The notes below the pieces were generated by a model. That model was given only the letters and a program-made list of their open reading frames with translations, had not been told where the DNA came from and searched no databases. From positions 1,984,001-2,048,000 of the forward strand of contig NZ_CP060714.1 in the NCBI RefSeq assembly GCF_014395975.1: 64,000 bases of DNA. The letters run 5' to 3'. This document shows positions 36,042 through 44,075 of this stretch, one piece after another. This stretch comes from Diaphorobacter ruginosibacter. GTDB lineage: Bacteria > Pseudomonadota > Gammaproteobacteria > Burkholderiales > Burkholderiaceae_C. How positions within the stretch are numbered: position 1 is the first letter of the stretch; every line of letters starts with the position of its first letter. The position numbers were made by a program, and so were the translations under genes.

Positions 36042-37282
36042 GCAAGAGTCATTCCAGTGATGTCGATGGCTGGCGTGCGGCCATTCATGATGTCGGCCAC
36101 CACGCTGGCGGTGCCGCAGGCCATGGTCCAGCCCATGTGGCCGTGGCCCGTGTTGAAGTACAGGTTGCGATGCCGCGTCCTGCCCAGGATGGGCGTGTTC
36201 TCTGGCGTCATCGGGCGCAGGCCGGCCCAGTACTCGGGTTCGGAGAAGTCGGCACCGTTGCCGAACAACTGCTGCGCCACGCGCAACATTGGTGCAAAGT
36301 CAGCGGGACTGTGCGAGCGGTCGTAGCCGCTGAATTCGGCGGTGGCAGTGAAGCGCAGCCGGTTGCCGAAGCGTGCCCAGGCGACGAGGTTGTTCTCGTC
36401 CACTCCGCTGAGTGACGGAGGCGTGTGTCCCTCGCGGATCGGAAAGGTCACCGAATAGCCCTTGACGGGATAGATCGGCAGCGAATAGCCCAGCGGTCGC
36501 GCGATGATGGGTGAATAGCTGCCGAGACTCAGCACGTAGTCGTCGCCGGCAATCAGGCCTTTGGGCGTGCGCACGCCCGTGATGCGGTCTCCCGACACAT
36601 CGATGCCCTCGATCGAGGTATCCATCAGGAAACGTACACCTGCTTCCTCGCAGCGCATGGCGAGATTGCGGGTGAACATGCGCGCGTCGCCGCTCTCGTC
36701 TGTGGGTGCATAGATGGCACCCGCGATGTGTTCGCGGGCGCTTGCCAGCGCGGGCTCGTGCGCGACGACCTCGTCCGCGGTCAGCGTGCGCAGGTCCATG
36801 CCGCCGTCGGAGAGAATTTTCATGTTGCCGGTGCCACGTGCCAGCGACGCCTCGTCGCGATACATGTAGAGGGCACCGGTCGAGAGGCGCTCGTACTCGA
36901 GCTGAAGATGCTCCGTCAGTGCCTGCAGTTGCGCCTGCGAATAGCGGCACAGCACCAGCTTGCGGCGGGTGTTGATGCGCGAACGCTCGGCTGTGCAGTT
37001 GCGCCAGAATTTCCACAGCCACGTCCACATGTGGGGATCGGGGTTGAGCTTCAGGCGCAAGGCCTGGGTGTCGTCGCGCAGCGATCGCCACAGAATGCCG
37101 GGCGCACGCGGTGAAGCCCATGTGTACGAATGGCCGGGAGCGATCATGCCGGCGTTGGCGTAGCTCGTCTCCGAGGCGGCCTGAGGCTGGCGATCGATCA
37201 CGGTCACCTTGCGGCCCTGGCTTGCCAGATACCAGGCGGTGGTGACGCCTGCTACGCCGGCGCCGAGGATCACGGTATGCAT
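36038..37282 (-). CDS. dadA: D-amino-acid dehydrogenase, DadA-like
   Basis: A 414-residue FAD-dependent dehydrogenase. The dinucleotide-binding motif VILGAGVAGVTTAWYLA starts at residue 4, GMIAPGHSYTWASP (residues ~47-60) resembles the DadA N-region, and the C-terminal GLRPMTPENTPILGRTRHRNLYFNTGHG is the conserved FAD-domain end. DadA oxidises D-amino acids to 2-imino acids at the membrane, passing electrons to quinone. The 23-base gap from ridA copy 2 and the 4-base overlap with the racemase homologue show an operon. The product imine is what a RidA-type protein would hydrolyse. Confidence 0.9.
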   Translation of the reverse strand: MHTVILGAGVAGVTTAWYLASQGRKVTVIDRQPQAASETSYANAGMIAPGHSYTWASPRAPGILWRSLRDDTQALRLKLNPDPHMWTWLWKFWRNCTAERSRINTRRKLVLCRYSQAQLQALTEHLQLEYERLSTGALYMYRDEASLARGTGNMKILSDGGMDLRTLTADEVVAHEPALASAREHIAGAIYAPTDESGDARMFTRNLAMRCEEAGVRFLMDTSIEGIDVSGDRITGVRTPKGLIAGDDYVLSLGSYSPIIARPLGYSLPIYPVKGYSVTFPIREGHTPPSLSGVDENNLVAWARFGNRLRFTATAEFSGYDRSHSPADFAPMLRVAQQLFGNGADFSEPEYWAGLRPMTPENTPILGRTRHRNLYFNTGHGHMGWTMACGTASVVADIMNGRTPAIDITGMTLA

Positions 37283-37305
37283 GGGGCAGTCCTGACGAAG
37301 TACGG

Positions 37306-37653
37306 TCAGACGGTGGCGACCACGCCGATTTCGACGGTGTAGGGCGGGAAGGCAAGTGCCGACTCCACGCAGGCGCGCGCAGGTGCGTGGCCTGGTGCGA
37401 CCCACGCGTCCCATACTTCGTTCATTTCATTGAAGGTCTTGTGGTCGGCCAGCCAGATCGTGGCCTGGACGATGCGGCTCTTGTCGCTGCCCGATTCGGC
37501 AAGCAGTGCATCGATCTTGTCGAGGATCTGCCGCGTCTGGCCCGCCACGTCCAGGGACGTGTCGGTGGCAACCTGGCCAGCCAGGAAGGCGAAGCCGTTG
37601 GCGATGACGGACTGGCTCATGCGGGCGTTGGTGTGAAGACGCTTGATGGACAT
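37306..37653 (-). CDS. RidA/YoaB-family enamine/imine deaminase, copy 2
   Basis: A 115-residue Rid protein, first gene of the eight-gene operon. It retains Arg93 in PARACVES and Glu108 in YTVEIGVV, as required for imine hydrolysis. It is very similar to copy 1 at 25384-25731 (about 94 of 115 residues identical by eye), pointing to a duplication within this locus. The start at 37653 aligns with copy 1. In front of dadA it would clear the 2-imino acid product, yielding 2-oxo acid plus ammonia. Confidence 0.92.
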   Translation of the reverse strand: MSIKRLHTNARMSQSVIANGFAFLAGQVATDTSLDVAGQTRQILDKIDALLAESGSDKSRIVQATIWLADHKTFNEMNEVWDAWVAPGHAPARACVESALAFPPYTVEIGVVATV

Positions 37654-37796
37654 AGGGAACTCCATGGATGAAGGGAAAGAGCAGGTATTCCAGGCAAGAC
37701 TTGAATCCGTCCCGGGACGTGCAAACAGATCAACATCGTTGTGCACGCTGCCCGTTTCCGGGTGTCCATGCAAAGCATTTCAACGAGTGTCTTATT

Positions 37797-37827
37797 AAGT
37801 GTAGACACTTGTGAAATATATGGTCAA
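37797..37827 (-). promoter_or_regulatory. Promoter and GntR operator of the ridA-dadA-ABC operon
   Basis: Read on the minus strand: TTGACC (37827-37822), 18 bases, TACACT (37803-37798). The 14-base palindrome (37797-37810) is, in the direction of transcription, AAGTGTCTACACTT, identical to the site at 26819-26832 and in the same register over the -10. It is 144 bases before the ridA ATG. The rest of the gap 37654-38085 holds no gene that I can support. Confidence 0.75.
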
Positions 37828-38085
37828 GACATGGGTGTAGTGGTTTACTCTAGGGCGAGCTGGATTCGCCTCCGGCACCTTCGCGTGCGAGGGGCGATGA
37901 AGCAAGGGGCCGTGAGGAGCGGCCGCAGTGAGCTGGTCAGAACGACGGGAGAAGCCGACCTGGTGCCACGGAGGTTTCATGAAGGGAGCACCAGGAAAAT
38001 GCGGCCACGTGGAGGGCCGAGCTGCGCCGCAGGCTTGATGAGCGGGCTTCGGTGAAAGAGGTTCGCTGAAAGGACTGATCGATGC

Positions 38086-38120
38086 GGGCATGGCGCACCC
38101 GGAGCGGGTACGCCATGCCC
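38086..38120 (-). terminator. Long hairpin after the MxKDx gene
   Basis: GGGCATGGCG (38086-38095) pairs perfectly with CGCCATGCCC (38111-38120), with an inner ACCCG/CGGGT stem. It lies ten bases beyond the stop of the MxKDx gene on the minus strand. No T run follows, so its efficiency as an intrinsic terminator is uncertain. Confidence 0.45.
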
Positions 38121-38129
38121 TGTCGCGGC

Positions 38130-38420
38130 TTACTTGGCCATGCCGTCCTTACCCATGTTGTCCTTGGCCATGCTGTCTTTCGACATGGCGTCCTTGCCCA
38201 TGGAGTCCTTCTTCATGGCGTCTTTCTTCATGGCACCCTTGTCCTTGCCCATCGAGTCCTTGGCCATCGAATCTTTAGCCATGGAATCCTTACCCGTCGA
38301 GTCCTTGCTCATGGCGTCCTTGCCCATGGCATCCTTTGCCATCGGATCTGCGGCGAAAGCGGAGGCGGCTCCGAGCGCGAGGCACAGGGAGAGCGCAGTG
38401 GTGGTGAATGCGGTTTTCAT
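38130..38420 (-). CDS. Secreted pentapeptide MxKDx-repeat protein
   Basis: A 96-residue exported protein. A 23-residue signal peptide ends in ASAFAAD; the mature part is almost wholly tandem pentapeptides of the form MxKDx (such as MAKDA, MGKDA, MSKDS, MAKDS), about fourteen copies, rich in Met, Lys and Asp. The family is known (penta_MxKDx) but its function is not; a metal- or oxidant-binding role is a guess from the Met content. It is on the same strand as, and 75 bases downstream of, the molybdopterin oxidoreductase, and may be cotranscribed with it. Confidence 0.9.
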   Translation of the reverse strand: MKTAFTTTALSLCLALGAASAFAADPMAKDAMGKDAMSKDSTGKDSMAKDSMAKDSMGKDKGAMKKDAMKKDSMGKDAMSKDSMAKDNMGKDGMAK

Positions 38421-38495
38421 GATGATGCTTCTTTCTTGGTGGTGGTGGAGAAATACGGCGTGAGCCGCGGGAACATGCGGTGATGAGGATGGGCT

Positions 38496-39278
38496 TCAGC
38501 TGCCTCCGAACCAGTTGTAGCCCTGGTCTTCCCAGTAGCCTCGGTTGAAGGTGTTGCTGACAAACAGGGCCGTGATGTGCTTGGGGTTCTTGTAGCCAAG
38601 CTTGGTCGGCATGCGCAGCTTCATGGGAAAGCCGTAGCGGGGCGGCAGCGGCTGCCCGTCCCAGTCGAGCGCCAACAAGGTCTGCGGATGCAGCGCTGTC
38701 GCCATGTCGATGCTGGTGTAGTAGTTGTCGGCGCATTGAAAGCCGACGTAGCGGGCACCCAGGTCGGCGCCCACGGCCTGCAGGAAATCGCGAAAACGCG
38801 GGCCGCCCCACTTTCCGATGGCACTCCAGCCTTCCACGCAGATGTGGCGCGTGACCTGGGTGTGCTGCGGCAGCGCGCGCAGCTCGTCGAGCCGCCAGCG
38901 GCGCTTGTCGGCGACGAGGCCCGTGACCTCCAGCCGATAGGTGTCCGCGTCCACCTGCGGCACTTCGCTTTCGCCGTAGAAGGCATTGAACGGGAACGGC
39001 CGGGTGATCATCGAATCCGGATAGGTCGGCGCGAGACGCGAAGCATCGAACAACCAACCCTGCACGGTGTCGTTGAAACGCGAGACGCGCTGGAGCGCAG
39101 CTTCCGCCGTTGCGCTGTCGTCGATGCGGCAGCCGCTGAGCAGTGCCAGCCCGCCCAGCGTAAGCCCTCGTCGCAGAAATTGCCTGCGGGCGGCCTGGGG
39201 CAAGGGACCGGAAAGCATCCTGCGTGCCTCGGTGACCACGGCTTCAGCGTTGTCCCGCTGCCAGATGGATGGGCTCAT
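38496..39278 (-). CDS. Molybdopterin-dependent oxidoreductase, sulfite-oxidase/YedY fold
   Basis: A 260-residue exported molybdoenzyme. The N-terminus has the twin-arginine motif RRQFLRRGLTLGG followed by LLSGC, so it folds in the cytoplasm and is exported, possibly then lipidated. RHICVEGWSAIGKWGGP (near residue 145) provides the molybdenum-ligating Cys of the sulfite-oxidase fold. The ATG overlaps the cytochrome b561 stop by four bases; that membrane cytochrome is its likely electron partner, replacing MsrQ. Substrate (sulfoxide, sulfite or other) is unknown. The neighbouring MxKDx protein is Met-rich. Confidence 0.88.
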   Translation of the reverse strand: MSPSIWQRDNAEAVVTEARRMLSGPLPQAARRQFLRRGLTLGGLALLSGCRIDDSATAEAALQRVSRFNDTVQGWLFDASRLAPTYPDSMITRPFPFNAFYGESEVPQVDADTYRLEVTGLVADKRRWRLDELRALPQHTQVTRHICVEGWSAIGKWGGPRFRDFLQAVGADLGARYVGFQCADNYYTSIDMATALHPQTLLALDWDGQPLPPRYGFPMKLRMPTKLGYKNPKHITALFVSNTFNRGYWEDQGYNWFGGS

Positions 39279-39934
39279 GGTGTGTTCTCCCGGGAGGTGG
39301 TGGTCTGCAGCGTGGGACGACCCAGCAGCATGGCGAGCAGCGAGCGAGGTACCAGCATGGCCATGACGAGATGCAGGATCGTGAATCCGACGAGCGCCGC
39401 CATCGTGCAGAAATGGATGATTCGTGCCAAGTCATATCCGCCGAGCAGGTCGCGCAGCAGCGGAAACTGCACCGACTTCCAGATGACCAGTCCGCTTGCC
39501 ACCAGCAGCACGAGGTCCGCGACCGCGAACAGGTAGGCCGCGCGCTGGACCTGGTTGTAGTGGCCTGTGTCGGCGTGGGACAGGCGCGCCGTGATCGCGA
39601 GCCATGCATCGCGCAACACGCCGCGTGGCGATACGGGAAACATGCGCCGAGCCCATCGGCCGGTGAGCAGGCTGAGCAGCAGGTAGGCCAGCCCGTTGAG
39701 CACCAGCAGCCACATGCCCGCGAAATGCCACTGCAGCGCGCCACCGAGCCAGCCGCCCAGGGTGATGCCGGCAGGGAAGGTGAAATCACCGAAGATGGGC
39801 GATGCGTTGTAGATGCGCCAGCCGCTCGTCACCATGACGAGTACCGCCGCGGCATTGAGCCAATGGGTGACGCGCAGCCACAGCGGCTGATGCGAGGACG
39901 GGCGTCGGTTGGGGTGCGTGGTGTGGACTGGCAT
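39275..39934 (-). CDS. Cytochrome b561 family membrane protein
   Basis: A 219-residue membrane protein with four or five hydrophobic segments and His residues placed to bind two b-type haems: RVTHWLNAAA near residue 23, ALQWHFAGMWLL near 70, and ARIIHFCTMAA with FTILHLVMA near 175-190. It belongs to the cytochrome b561/hydrogenase-b-type family. It is coupled to the molybdopterin enzyme by a 4-base overlap and would connect it to the quinone pool. Start at 39934 chosen so that a short basic N-terminus precedes the first helix. The response regulator is divergent 95 bases away. Confidence 0.88.
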   Translation of the reverse strand: MPVHTTHPNRRPSSHQPLWLRVTHWLNAAAVLVMVTSGWRIYNASPIFGDFTFPAGITLGGWLGGALQWHFAGMWLLVLNGLAYLLLSLLTGRWARRMFPVSPRGVLRDAWLAITARLSHADTGHYNQVQRAAYLFAVADLVLLVASGLVIWKSVQFPLLRDLLGGYDLARIIHFCTMAALVGFTILHLVMAMLVPRSLLAMLLGRPTLQTTTSRENTP

Positions 39935-40029
39935 GGGCACATTGTTCGGCGCGCATGTTCCCGAAGTCCTCACCGAAAGTTCAAAAAAACGTGATACTTC
40001 CCCGGGCCCTTGTGCGGGAGAATGCGCCG

Positions 40030-40740
40030 ATGGACACCACCAAACGCATCCTGATCGTCGAAGACGACGAGCACATCGCCGAGCTGCTGCGCATGCATCT
40101 GAGCGACGAGGGCTTCGAGGTCGAGCATGTGGCGGACGGCCGGCTCGGCCTTGCCGCCGTGGAGCGTGGGGGCTGGCATGCGCTGGTGCTGGACCTGATG
40201 CTGCCGGGTGTCGATGGCCTCGAGATCTGCCGGCGTGCCCGCGCCATGACCTACTACGTGCCGATCATCATCACGAGTGCGCGCTCCAGCGAGGTGCATC
40301 GCATCCTCGGGCTGGAGCTGGGTGCGGACGATTATCTGGCCAAGCCTTTTTCCGTGATGGAACTGGTTGCCCGTGTGCGTGCGCTGCTGCGGCGAAGCGA
40401 GGCGCTGGCGCGCAATGCGCGGATCGAAGCCGGTGTGCTTGCATTGGGCAGCCTCAGCATCGACCCGATCGCACGCGAGGCCCGTGTGGATGGCCAGGCC
40501 GTCGAGCTCACGCCACGCGAATTCGATCTTCTGTATTTCTTTGCGCGCCAGCCCGGCAAGGTGTTCTCGCGGCTCGACCTGCTCAACCACGTCTGGGGCT
40601 ACCAGCATGACGGCTATGAGCATACGGTGAACACGCACATCAACCGCCTGCGTACCAAGATCGAGAAGAACCCGGCCGATCCCCAGCGCATCCTCACGGT
40701 CTGGGGGCGGGGCTACAAACTCTCGGAGGAGGCATTGTGA
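40030..40740 (+). CDS. OmpR-family response regulator
   Basis: A 236-residue regulator with a full receiver (acidic pair near residues 11-13, phospho-acceptor Asp55 in LVLDLMLPG, Lys105 in LAKPFS) and an OmpR/PhoB winged helix (LTPREFDLLYFFARQPG, then YEHTVNTHINRLRTKIEKNP). Its stop overlaps the sensor kinase GTG by four bases. It is divergent from the cytochrome b561/molybdoenzyme operon, so that operon is the natural target. The signal is not known; oxidative or metal stress would fit the neighbours. Confidence 0.93.
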   Translation: MDTTKRILIVEDDEHIAELLRMHLSDEGFEVEHVADGRLGLAAVERGGWHALVLDLMLPGVDGLEICRRARAMTYYVPIIITSARSSEVHRILGLELGADDYLAKPFSVMELVARVRALLRRSEALARNARIEAGVLALGSLSIDPIAREARVDGQAVELTPREFDLLYFFARQPGKVFSRLDLLNHVWGYQHDGYEHTVNTHINRLRTKIEKNPADPQRILTVWGRGYKLSEEAL

Positions 40741-42254
40741 TCACCACCCTCACGCTGCGTATGCAGCGCCTGTCGCTGTCGCAGCGTCTGTCTGCCGTGT
40801 TCGTTGTGCTGCTGCTGGCCTGCTGTGCCGCTTCGGTGGCGTTGCAGATGCGGGGCAGCGAGCGACATGAGCAGGAGGTCATCCAGCGGCTGTCACTGGA
40901 TCTCGCGCCGCAGATTGCCCAGTACCCCGAACTGATGGAACCGGCGGGCTTCAACCCTGCCGCCGTGAGCGGGCTGTTCGACAAGCTGATGGCGGTGAAT
41001 CCGAGCGTGGAGGTGTACCTGCTCGATCAGGCCGGCCGCATCCAGTCCTACTCGGCACCGCAGGGGGCGGTCAAGCGCGAGCAGGTTGATCTCGCGCCGG
41101 TGCGGCTGTTGCTGGGTGGCGGCGCGCTGCCGGTGTTTGGTGACGATCCGCGCAACCCCGGGGGCCGCAAGGTGTTCAGTGCGGCGCCACTGCAACTGGC
41201 GGGGCGCGATGCCGGCTATGTCTACGTGATCCTGCAGGGGGAGAGCCGTGAGTCGCTGGCCTCTCGCGTGACTGCGGGCGGCACCGCGAACGCGATGCTG
41301 TGGTCCATGGCGCTGGTGGCCCTGCTGGGCCTGCTGGCGGGGCTCACGGCGTTTCACCTCATCACGCGCCCGTTGCGTGCATTGACCGAAGGGGTGCGAG
41401 GCCTAGAGACCCAGGGCCTGTCCTGGCTGCCGCAGGCTCAGCCGCTTCTTCAGCAGGCGGCGCGCGGCGGTGGCGAGATGGCCTTGCTGAGCCAGAGCTT
41501 CGAGAGGCTCGCGCAACGCACCGTGGAGCAATGGCAGGAGCTTCGGCAACAGGACCAGCAGCGGCGCGAGCTCTTCGCCAATCTATCGCATGATCTGCGC
41601 ACGCCGCTCACCTCGCTGCATGGCTACCTGGAAACGCTGCGCATGAAATCCGGGCTGCTTGCCCCTGAGGAGCAGCGCCGTTATCTCGATATCGCGCTGG
41701 ACCAAAGCCGCAAGGTGGGTCGCCTCGCGCAGGAGATGTTCGAGCTCGCGCGGCTGGAGTATGGCGTGGTCAAACCCGAGATGGAGCCTTTCTTTCTCAC
41801 CGACCTGCTGCAGGACGTGTACCAGAAGTTCGAGCTTGCGGCCGAGGCTCGGCAGCAACGCCTTGTGGCCGACATCACCCCGGGACTTCCGCCGATTACC
41901 GCCGACCTCGCCATGATGGAGCGCGTGCTGGTGAATCTCGTCGACAACGCGGTGCGTGCGTCTCCGCAGGGAGGGGAGGTCTCGGTGCAATTGCGGCCGC
42001 ACGTGAAAGGGGGAATCGAGGTCACGGTGCGCGACACCGGGCCGGGCGTGCCGTCCGCGCTGGCCGAGCATCTGTTCGAGCGCCCGGCATTCACGGCCTA
42101 TGCAGGAACGAGGGGCAGCGTGAATGGGGAAGGAGGGCGCTCGGGCGGCTTCGGGCTCCTGATCGTCCACCGCATCCTGCAATTGCACGCGAGCACGATC
42201 CGGTTGCTGCCGCCATCAGGGGGCGGAGCGGCGTTCCAGTTCGTGCTGCGGTGA
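40737..42254 (+). CDS. Sensor histidine kinase
   Basis: A 505-residue membrane kinase starting at a GTG within the regulator stop. It has one membrane segment near residues 17-35, a ~145-residue periplasmic sensor, a second segment near 185-205, a HAMP region, a HisKA domain with phospho-acceptor His285 (LSHDLRTPLTSLHGYLETL), and an ATPase domain with N-box NLVDNAVRAS, DTGPGVPS and GGFGLLIVHRIL. The His and ATP sites are intact. It works with the regulator encoded before it. The periplasmic sensor has no recognised domain. Confidence 0.92.
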   Translation: MITTLTLRMQRLSLSQRLSAVFVVLLLACCAASVALQMRGSERHEQEVIQRLSLDLAPQIAQYPELMEPAGFNPAAVSGLFDKLMAVNPSVEVYLLDQAGRIQSYSAPQGAVKREQVDLAPVRLLLGGGALPVFGDDPRNPGGRKVFSAAPLQLAGRDAGYVYVILQGESRESLASRVTAGGTANAMLWSMALVALLGLLAGLTAFHLITRPLRALTEGVRGLETQGLSWLPQAQPLLQQAARGGGEMALLSQSFERLAQRTVEQWQELRQQDQQRRELFANLSHDLRTPLTSLHGYLETLRMKSGLLAPEEQRRYLDIALDQSRKVGRLAQEMFELARLEYGVVKPEMEPFFLTDLLQDVYQKFELAAEARQQRLVADITPGLPPITADLAMMERVLVNLVDNAVRASPQGGEVSVQLRPHVKGGIEVTVRDTGPGVPSALAEHLFERPAFTAYAGTRGSVNGEGGRSGGFGLLIVHRILQLHASTIRLLPPSGGGAAFQFVLR

Positions 42255-42289
42255 ACAGGTACGGGCAGGGATGCCCGAGCAGGTGGATG

Positions 42290-42310
42290 GCCCGGCAGTG
42301 TGCCGGGCCG
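42290..42310. terminator. Hairpin between the kinase and the MHYT gene
   Basis: GGCCCGGCA and TGCCGGGCC form a 9-bp stem with a 3-base loop, 36 bases after the kinase stop and 11 bases beyond the end of the convergent MHYT gene. Only a short GTCGTTTC tract follows, so it is a moderate candidate for both directions. Confidence 0.55.
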
Positions 42311-42320
42311 TCGTTTCAGT

Positions 42321-43112
42321 TCAGTGCTGCCTGGACGTCGCGAACTCCTTGGTGCGGCGGCCGCCATGGGTCTCGTGCATCGACACGAAAGCCAGGTCGA
42401 GCAGCAGCGCGATCGACATGCCAAGCGCCAGGGTGATCACCATCATCGGCAGATCGAGCACGCTCACGATGTCTGGACCGGTGGGAATTGCGCGGCGGTT
42501 CTCCGTGGTGCAGATGAACTCGGCCGCGCTCATGCCGGTGTAGTGCATGGCACACACGGCAATGGCCATCACGAATGCGGCCGACAGGCGCGAACTGAGT
42601 TTCCGGGTGTGGAAGGCGAGCCACAGAGCGACGGTGGCCGCGACGAGTGCAATCACCACCGAGATGCCCACGCGCACATAGTCCCATTGGAAATAGCCTC
42701 CGAAGCGCATGCCGTACATGCCCAGGTAGTGCATGACGACCGCGCCCGAGCCGAGCAGCAAGCCTGCGCTGAGCAGGCGGGGAAGGCTGGAGGGATTCAA
42801 GGCCACGAAGTGGAATGCAAAGCCCGAGATGGCGATCGCTGCGACCAGCGAAAGCAGTGTTTCCCACATCGAGTAGCCCAGGCCCACATCCATGCGCAGC
42901 GCGAGCATGGCGATGAAGTGCATGGACCACACGCCGATACCGCCCAGTGCCACACCGGCCGCAAGCACGTTGAAGAAGTAGGCTCGTTTATTCCTGGAGT
43001 GGGGTTGCAGGTGGCTTGCGGAATACAGCGCAATGAATGCGCCGATGACCGATATGACATAAGACAGCACTACGAGCTCTCTGCTGTAACTGGTCTGTAC
43101 CAACGAGTCCAT
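42321..43112 (-). CDS. MHYT-domain integral membrane sensor protein
   Basis: A 263-residue membrane protein with about seven hydrophobic segments and the MHYT motif repeated three times: MHFIAML near residue 64, MHYLGMYG near 127 and MHYTGMSAAEF near 190. In this family the Met/His residues are thought to bind copper and to sense O2, CO or NO. Many MHYT proteins carry GGDEF/EAL outputs; this one is MHYT only, so it must signal through other proteins or act itself. It has a perfect FNR-type box upstream (43302-43315). Confidence 0.85.
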   Translation of the reverse strand: MDSLVQTSYSRELVVLSYVISVIGAFIALYSASHLQPHSRNKRAYFFNVLAAGVALGGIGVWSMHFIAMLALRMDVGLGYSMWETLLSLVAAIAISGFAFHFVALNPSSLPRLLSAGLLLGSGAVVMHYLGMYGMRFGGYFQWDYVRVGISVVIALVAATVALWLAFHTRKLSSRLSAAFVMAIAVCAMHYTGMSAAEFICTTENRRAIPTGPDIVSVLDLPMMVITLALGMSIALLLDLAFVSMHETHGGRRTKEFATSRQH

Positions 43113-43301
43113 GTATCACCTCCCGGAAAAGTGAAAGGAAGAACAAAGCAATTCCTGCCTTGGGGCTGTTTGGTCATCCGGCAGGCGGCGATTCGGGAGC
43201 AATGTCCGGATCGATTCGCCTGCAGATCGGCCCCGCGTCAGGACTACTCAACGCTCGACACGTTTCTAACGATTTGTTTCCCTCGCTGCCAATCAATACT
43301 T

Positions 43302-43315
43302 TTGATTGAGATCAA
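43302..43315. promoter_or_regulatory. FNR/ANR box in the MHYT-MarR gap
   Basis: TTGAT-TGAG-ATCAA is a perfect match to the FNR/ANR consensus TTGATNNNNATCAA. It lies in the 389-base gap 43113-43501, 190 bases before the MHYT start on the minus strand, with no other gene that I can support in the gap. A matching -10 at the right distance was not convincing on either strand. Confidence 0.6.
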
Positions 43316-43501
43316 CTGAGAGTGTTGGGGAAGGCAATCGCGGTGTATACAAATCATGCCGGATGGTGTTGCACCAGCCGATGAGCAAGCATGATTTTCG
43401 GGAAGGGAGACGAGACGCGGGTGCGGTAGCGCTGCCGCCCGAGGCTCGGATGAAGAAGCCCGTATGCGCAACGCCGCACACGGGACTCAAGGACTGACCG
43501 C

Positions 43502-43966
43502 CTAGCGCGGCAACGGACTGTGATAGGCGATTTCGCAGAGCGCTTCGCGCAGCATCTGGGCCTTTTCAGTACCCAGCAGCTTGGCATAGTCATTCTCAAT
43601 CTCGTTGATCGCTTCGTGCATGTTCATCATGTAGTCCAGTCCCTTGGCAGAGAACTGAACCTTGAAGGCTCGGGCGTCGGTGAGGTCCTGGATGCGCGTG
43701 ACCAGGCCGGCGGCCTCCAGGTCGCGCACGGCCTTGCCTGCAGCCTGCTTGCTGACGCCCATGCGCCGGGCGAGCTCGGTGCCTCGGGTACCTTCCAGAT
43801 CAATGTACGGCAGCATGCCGCCAGCCGCGGGCGGCAGATCCTTGAGCTGGTCTCCCATCGCCGCGTGGAGGCGGTTGACGAAGTCCTTGCGTGCGAGCAG
43901 AAGCATGCGCCCGACGCCGTAACGTCGTTTCACTCGCAGCTCATCGATTTGTTCTTTTGTGTACAT
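43502..43966 (-). CDS. MarR-family transcriptional regulator
   Basis: A 154-residue winged-helix regulator of the MarR family. The DNA-binding part is TRGTELARRMGVSKQAAGKAVRDLEAAGLV with the wing after DARAFKV, flanked by dimerisation helices at both ends. It is divergent from the Bug receptor gene, with 109 bases between; an A+T-rich imperfect palindrome (43964-43983) covers its own start codon and may be an autoregulatory site. Its ligand is unknown; it may control the Bug receptor. Confidence 0.85.
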   Translation of the reverse strand: MYTKEQIDELRVKRRYGVGRMLLLARKDFVNRLHAAMGDQLKDLPPAAGGMLPYIDLEGTRGTELARRMGVSKQAAGKAVRDLEAAGLVTRIQDLTDARAFKVQFSAKGLDYMMNMHEAINEIENDYAKLLGTEKAQMLREALCEIAYHSPLPR

Positions 43967-44075
43967 AGTTATTTAATATTATGTGGCGAAATGCGCGAGA
44001 ATGAGGACCATCGTCCCGATGAATTAACAAAAAATTATGATAGTGGGAAGAGGGTATTCACACATAGGTTCACGA

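Noticed and set aside
38082..38483. Plus-strand frames with HGVL and similar repeats
   Set aside because: They are the reverse-complement shadow of the MxKDx repeats on the minus strand; the minus strand has a signal peptide and known repeat family.
43372..43497. Possible 38-residue plus-strand peptide near the FNR box
   Set aside because: No ribosome-binding site and no recognisable character; kept only as a thought about which strand the FNR box serves.
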